The notes beneath the pieces were generated by a model that did no database searches, was not told where the DNA came from, and was given only the letters and a program-made list of their open reading frames with translations. The position numbers and the translations under genes are program-made. From Collybiopsis luxurians FD-317 M1 (Eukaryota > Basidiomycota > Agaricomycetes > Agaricales > Omphalotaceae), in assembly GCA_000827265.1 (NCBI GenBank), contig KN834791.1, positions 407,445-471,444 on the forward strand: 64,000 nucleotides of DNA, read 5' to 3'. Of this stretch, positions 58,775-64,000 are shown in pieces (the stretch's first letter is position 1; each line of letters starts with the position of its first letter).

Positions 58775-58798
58775 ATTGGTCCTTATAAAAAGCACGTG
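58775..58798 (+). promoter_or_regulatory. Aconitase promoter: CCAAT (reverse), TATA and CACGTG
   Basis: ATTGG (58775-58779, reverse CCAAT), TTATAAAA at 58783-58790 and CACGTG at 58793-58798 lie about 100 bases upstream of the aconitase ATG. CCAAT sites bind the HAP complex, which controls respiratory and iron-dependent genes in fungi. Function here is inferred from position. Confidence 0.5.
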
Positions 58799-58894
58799 AA
58801 TTCCAGATATAACTCAAAGGCAAATACCGGAACGTTTCTCTGACGTCTACTTCCATCTTCATCTCTTTTTTTCAACCCGTCGTCGTCAAAGACG

Positions 58895-61758
58895 ATGTTC
58901 AACCTCTCTCAACGATCCGCGAATGCGGTCCGGAGGCTGGCCGCTGGCATGGCCACAGCTGCTCCCAGAATTGGTGACACCAAAGTCCCAATGTCGCTCC
59001 TCGAAAAGGGCGCGTACATCAACTACCAACGAATTGAAGACAATCTTGCTATCGTTCGCGAGAGGTATGAATATATGTTATGGTTTGGAAATTCAATTAA
59101 CAAGTTCCATAGGCTTAACCGTCCTTTGTCGTTGGCCGAGAAGATTGTGTATGGACATCTTGATGACCCACATGGTCAAGACATCCAACGTGGTGTCAGC
59201 TACCTCAAGCTCAGACCCGATGTACGCGTCTTTTTCTTCTTCTGTTCTCGTCCACCAACTCATGGTCTCTGTTTATCTAGCGGGTTGCTTGCCAGGATGC
59301 TACCGCTCAGGTAAGAAGGATTCTTCTCCTCTCGTAGACTGTAGCTCACGCGATAAACAGATGGCACTCTTGCAATTCATGTCTGCCGGCATGGACACTG
59401 CGGCGGTTCCAACTACCGTCCACTGTGACCATTTGATCGAAGCTCAGGTTGGAGGTGTAAAGGATTTGGCTAGGGCTATTGATATCAACAAGGAGGTTTA
59501 CGACTTTTTGGCTACCGCTACTGCCAAGGTATACTTATTTTTCGTGATATTCTGTTATCGCCGCTCATCTTTTCCAAAAGTATGGCCTCGGCTTCTGGAA
59601 ACCCGGTTCAGGAATTATCCATCAGATTATCCTCGAAAACTACGCATTCCCCGGCGGTATGATGATTGGTACCGACTCCCATACTCCCAACGCTGGAGGT
59701 CTTGGTATGGTTGCTTGCGGTGTCGGCGGTGCTGATGCCGTCGATGTTATGGCTGGTATCCCTTGGGAGCTCAAGTGCCCCAAGGTCATCGGTGTCAACT
59801 TGACTGGTAAAATTAGCGGTTGGACAACACCCAAGGGTACGGGCGTATTTTTCTCTAATTTGGCCTTATCACTCATCTTCAAATTTAGATGTCATTCTCA
59901 AGGTCGCAGGTATTCTTACGGTCAAGGGCGGAACTGGAGCCATCGTCGAGTACAAAGGACCTGGCGTGGAATCTCTATCTTGCACCGGTATGGCTACAAT
60001 TTGCAACATGGGTGCTGAAATTGGTGCTACCACGTCAATGTTCCCCTTCAACCACCGCATGACCGACTACTTGAACGCTACCAAGCGTGGTGACATTGCC
60101 AAGTATGCTCAGCAGTTCTCGCACAACTTGCAGGCAGATCAAGGTGCTGAATACGATCAACACATTGAAATCGTACGCTCAAATTTTTTCTTTTCTCTCG
60201 AAAGACTCAATTCTGTCTTAGAACCTTTCGGAACTCGAACCTCACATTAACGGTCCATTCACTCCCGACCTTGCCACCCCCCTTTCCAAGTTTGCCGAGG
60301 AAGTCAAGAAGAACAACTGGCCTGAGGAACTCAAAGTCGCTCTCATCGGATCTTGCACCAACTCTTCGTACGAGGACATGTCACGCTCTGCTTCTATTGT
60401 CAAAGAAGCCGCCGATCACGGTCTCGATGTCAAGAGCAAATTTACTATTACTCCCGGTTCCGAGCAAGTTAGGGCTACCATTGAGCGCGACGGTCAGATC
60501 GGTGCCTTTGAAAGTGTCGGTGGCCTTGTGCTTGCCAACGCTTGCGGACCTTGCATCGGTCAGTGGGACAGACAGGACGTCAAGAAGGGCGAGGCAAACT
60601 CTAGTGCGTAACTCTTCACCGCAATGCGTTTTTTTCTGACCTTTTTCAATGATAGTCATCACTTCTTACAACCGTAACTTCACCGGTCGTAATGATGCGA
60701 ACCCGGCCACCCACGCTTTCGTTGCCTCCCCCGACGTCGTCACTGCTATGGCATTCGGTGGATCCCTCCTTTTCAACCCAATGACTGACTCTCTTACCGG
60801 TTCCGATGGCAAGCCGTTCAAGTTCTCCGAGCCCAACGGTAACGAACTCCCTCCTCGCGGCTATGACCCTGGCGAAAACACCTTCCAGCCTCCTCCTGCC
60901 GACCGTGCTAGCGTTGCAGTCGCTGTTGACCCCAAGAGTGACCGACTTCAGCTCTTGAAACCTTTCGCACCTTGGGACGGAAAGACCCCCACCGACCTTC
61001 CTATCCTCATCAAAGTTTCTGGCAAGTGCAGTAAGTTTTTGATTTCGTATCTGTTTCTTGTACAAGCCTAATCCTGTGCATAGCGACTGACCACATCTCC
61101 GCCGGTGGCCCATGGCTCAAGTACCGCGGACATCTCGAAAACATTTCTCGTACGTGATATGGACTGTCTCTTCATCGCGTTTTCTCACTTTGACTCGCGC
61201 AGAAAACTGCTTGATTGGTGCTATCAATGCTGAGAACAACGAAGCCAACAAGGTCAAGAACCAGATCACCGGTGAATTCGGCGGCGTTCCCCAAACTGCT
61301 GCTTACTACCGCGACCATGGCATCAAGTGGGTCGTCATTGGTGACCACAACTATGGTGAAGGTTCGTCTCGTGAGCACGCTGCTCTTGAGCCCCGATTCC
61401 TCGGCGGATTGGCCATCATCGTCAGGTCATTCGCCCGTATTCACGAAACCAACCTCAAGAAGCAAGGAATGCTTGCGCTAACTTTCGCCAACCCCGAAGA
61501 TTACGATAAAGTCAAGCCCACTGACAAAGTAGACATTCTCGGTCTCGACACATTTGCCCCTGGCAAGAACTTGACTCTGGCTCTGAAGCACGAAGATGGC
61601 TCCAAGGAAGAAATTCCTCTTGCCCACTCTTTCAATGAGGGTCAGATCGAGTGGTTCAAGGCTGGTTCTGCGCTCAACTTGGTATGTATTGATGTATTTT
61701 CTGTTTGCTAGTACTTATGTAGTGCGTCTAGATGGCTGCCAAAGCAAAGGGTCAATAG
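58895..61758 (+). CDS. ACO1: Mitochondrial aconitase
   Basis: 4Fe-4S enzyme interconverting citrate and isocitrate in the mitochondrial TCA cycle. The N-terminus [20 protein letters not shown] is a presequence. Conserved pieces in order: [42 protein letters not shown] (with the residues read as [10 protein letters not shown]), [20 protein letters not shown], and [19 protein letters not shown]. The cluster cysteines are in [10 protein letters not shown] and [11 protein letters not shown]. The C-terminal swivel domain has [19 protein letters not shown] and [12 protein letters not shown]. Eight or more short introns have GT..AG borders. The last joins SALNL to MAAKAKGQ and the stop. Length, about 780 residues, is usual. 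Confidence 0.95.
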
Positions 61759-62489
61759 ACGATTATAGGTTGTCGCGTATGAATGAAAATAGAGGGTATG
61801 CGTATACTCGTGAGATCCCAGAGACAAGTCAGTCTTGTGCTTTGATGAGTGGATTTGACGATGTGGAGGAGTCTGCATAAACTATGTTTTTGGAAGCTGT
61901 GGTTTTTTTTACATCTCTTTTTTTATTGTTTTCCGTCTTTATGCATAGCTCATTAACCATGTATGCTACTTTTTGGAGTGTACATCATACATATTTTAGC
62001 GTGAAATTGAAAGATTGAAATGAAAGAGAAGAAGAGATAAGGAGAAGCTCAGAAGCCTGGTTAACAAACCATTCGGTTTTGTTTCTTCCGGGCAGACCCT
62101 GTCTGATTTTTGCTTACAAATAAGTGCGTCACGCTATTTGAATCACCTGACTTTTCATGTGGCAATGTACTCTGCCGGTAGAACTAGTCCATAACTAGTC
62201 CAGCATGCAATGTGTAGGTAAAAATGGAACAGTTGATGTCAGTTATGCATCAACATGTGTCGCTGTGGGAAAAAAAACTATAAAAGTGCGCAACAGCGCA
62301 ATGGGAGGGCGCAAAGTTGCAACCGATTTAGTGCTCATCTATCATTCATTGAAACTGCCTAAATAGAAATTGCAAATGAAACAATCACGTGATCATACAC
62401 ATGAGGAACTGATCAATACAAAGTGTCGACAGTTCCAATTGTCTTCTGGTATGTGTACATGTTATAGATGGCATTGTAACATTACCAAA
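61759..62489. other. Aconitase 3' region and edge of the AT-rich element
   Basis: The first 250 bases should contain the aconitase 3' end; a frame at 61596-61880 is out of frame with the gene. From about 62150 the base composition becomes AT-rich. The 5' end of the Helitron-type element probably lies here, but I could not fix its boundary. Confidence 0.4.
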
Positions 62490-64000
62490 GTGTAGCAGAC
62501 AAGAATGGTTCTGTAGAGCTAAATGACACTGAAAAACAGCGAGTTTTTCAGTATATGATACAAAATCTTTCCGCACATATAAAAAACTATCATCAATTGC
62601 ATACATTTGCAGCAGATCACAGAATGCCGAGAAGTGCCGCCGTTGAGCTGCAACAGAAGCTTCATGAACACATTTGCTCCTCATCTTGCATTATGCACAT
62701 GGCTGATGCAAATGTAGCACTAATGGCAATTGGTACTGCTGTTTGTCAAAGCTATAATATCAGCAATGAATCTGCAGAACATGATAGCAGTGTGAAAAGT
62801 AAGTTACTCAAACAAATAACTGATTGACCACATAATTTAATTGTGAAAAAAAGTAAGCTATGCTCAAACAATGACTGTGTTGGAAAAAGCAACTGTATAT
62901 TGTTACTTGATGTCCTCCATATTTCCAACTGCAACTGACAAGCAGAAAAATGCATTCATCCTCGAACATCAGTTTCGAGCAAATCTTTTCCAATCAGAAT
63001 GCTTCCATGACATTGTTGAGCAGCATCGATGCTCTGAAGGTTGCAAAGTTTGCACAGAAGATGTCATAGCAGCTAGGGTCATACCAGTTGTTCCTTCATT
63101 TTCTAGAGTATCATGTACTTCAATGTCCATTGCTATGACTACTGTGCAGCAGCAAAAAAAGCATTGAGTGGAACAAGAACATGTTGGAGAGAAAATTGAC
63201 ACAGAAAATATTGGCTGGTGGGAAAAGCATTGGCCACAAGTAAATAGTGAACAAGAGTGGAAAGAGGTGCATATATTGATTTTGTTTGAGAGAAATGTTT
63301 TGATGGAACATTTACTAGATTGTTGGAGAGTGTCTGGATGACATGACCTGCTCTGCTTTGAGAAGAAATCCATGTTCTTTTTGTCTTCAAAATGAATTAT
63401 CCCATCTTTTGAGAAGGAGACAAGTGAATGAACTTGACATTTCTGTCTTAGAAGAGAGTGTTGCTAAATTGTGCTAATTAAAGGACCAACCTTTAATTGT
63501 CTCACATAAACTCTTCAATGGAGCTTACAATATATGCCATATATGCAATGAAGATGTGAAGGGAAATAGATTTGTCCATGTTCCTCTTCTTAGTTGGGCA
63601 AATGGGTGCTGGCTTGAAGATGTTTCAGGGCAATTAGCATGCTTAACTTATACAGAGGAGTTGGTGATTGCACAAGCTCATAGTACCAAATGTTGGGGAA
63701 AACTGAAAGATGGAATGAAGAACAAATGCACAGATCAGTGGGCAGCTTCAGGAAATGTTTGTATTCATCCACATGAAATTCAAAATATAGCACAACACTT
63801 ACCTTGACTGTTTAACACTTTGCATGATGAAATTGCAGTGATATTTGTTTCAGAAGACTGGCAAGCAATAGCAGAAATTTTCAAGAGTATGCCATTCTTG
63901 GTTAGAAGGCAGAAGATACTTGATGCTCTGGTTTGGCTGCAAAAAAATAATCCATTGTATCATGATATCATTATTGATCATGCAATCCTGGAACAATATC
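62490..64000 (+). mobile_element. Decayed Helitron-type element, 5' coding part (cut by window edge)
   Basis: The region reads as the leading part of a fungal Helitron polyprotein, in the area annotated DUF6570 upstream of the Rep/helicase domains. Recognisable pieces: HLPW-type spacing CHICNEDVKGNRFVHVPLLS, then WANGCWLEDVSGQLACLTYTEE, DQWAASGNVCIHPHEIQN, DEIAVIFVSEDWQAIAEIF, LVRRQKILDALVWLQKNNPL, YHDIIIDHAILEQY at the edge. Earlier text includes ENIGWWEKHWPQVNSEQEW. The frame is broken by TGA at 63165, 63339 and 63805 and TAA at 63475, with at least one frameshift near 63358. AT-rich composition differs sharply from the aconitase gene. The Rep and helicase domains would lie beyond the right edge. 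Confidence 0.7.

Noticed and set aside
60646..61113. 155-codon minus-strand frame in the aconitase gene
   Set aside because: Shadow of a highly conserved aconitase exon.
1..64000. CRISPR array, bacterial operon or prophage
   Set aside because: No regularly spaced repeats of CRISPR type and no phage genes. Dense spliceosomal introns show the window is eukaryotic nuclear DNA.

Overview
The window looks like a stretch of nuclear DNA from a filamentous basidiomycete, most likely an Agaricomycete. Coding regions are broken by many introns of about 45-60 bases with GT..AG (a few GC..AG) borders. Genes lie on both strands without operons. The set includes a secreted lactonase, a GH95 fucosidase, aryl-alcohol-dehydrogenase-like reductases, Mediator subunits and an OLE1-type desaturase with a C-terminal cytochrome b5. 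I joined the exons by eye; no alignment or transcript data were available.

Layout. 0-6.5 kb: calmodulin, an ATP-dependent DNA ligase carrying two SWIM zinc fingers, and an F-box protein. 6.5-12.2 kb: a decayed zone with a broken MED8 copy, nested inverted-repeat elements around a TA-flanked transposon-like unit, and remains of a phosphotransferase-like gene. 12.2-14.3 kb: MED8 and a mitochondrial two-HMG-box protein, head to head. 14.3-22.8 kb: gene-poor, with one C2H2 zinc-finger gene and several short inverted or direct repeats. 22.8-37.7 kb: a small unknown protein, a four-helix membrane protein, a 4-coumarate:CoA-ligase-like enzyme ending in -AKL, a delta-9 desaturase, a secreted SMP-30/lactonohydrolase, exosome subunit RRP43, and a large unknown protein head to head with RRP43. 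37.9-42.5 kb: a tandem duplication of an aldo/keto reductase gene with its flanks. 42.7-61.8 kb is dense: mevalonate diphosphate decarboxylase, an NAD(P)-dependent extended SDR, a class I aminotransferase, cyclin C, an NIS (IucA/IucC) siderophore synthetase, a GH95 alpha-L-fucosidase, a phosphotransferase-like protein and mitochondrial aconitase. From about 62.4 kb to the right edge the DNA turns AT-rich and holds the 5' part of a decayed Helitron-type element.

How the genes relate. Most are independent housekeeping genes. Two are Mediator components (MED8, and cyclin C of the kinase module). The acyl-CoA-ligase-like gene and the desaturase are neighbours on one strand and both use acyl substrates, but a shared pathway is only inference. 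I see no clear biosynthetic gene cluster.

The most unusual content is the ligase with duplicated SWIM fingers and tandemly duplicated linker exons. Next are a 7-base micro-exon between two GC-AG introns in calmodulin, an exact intron presence/absence difference between tandem reductase genes, and a 972-base run with no CpG inside the Helitron remnant.
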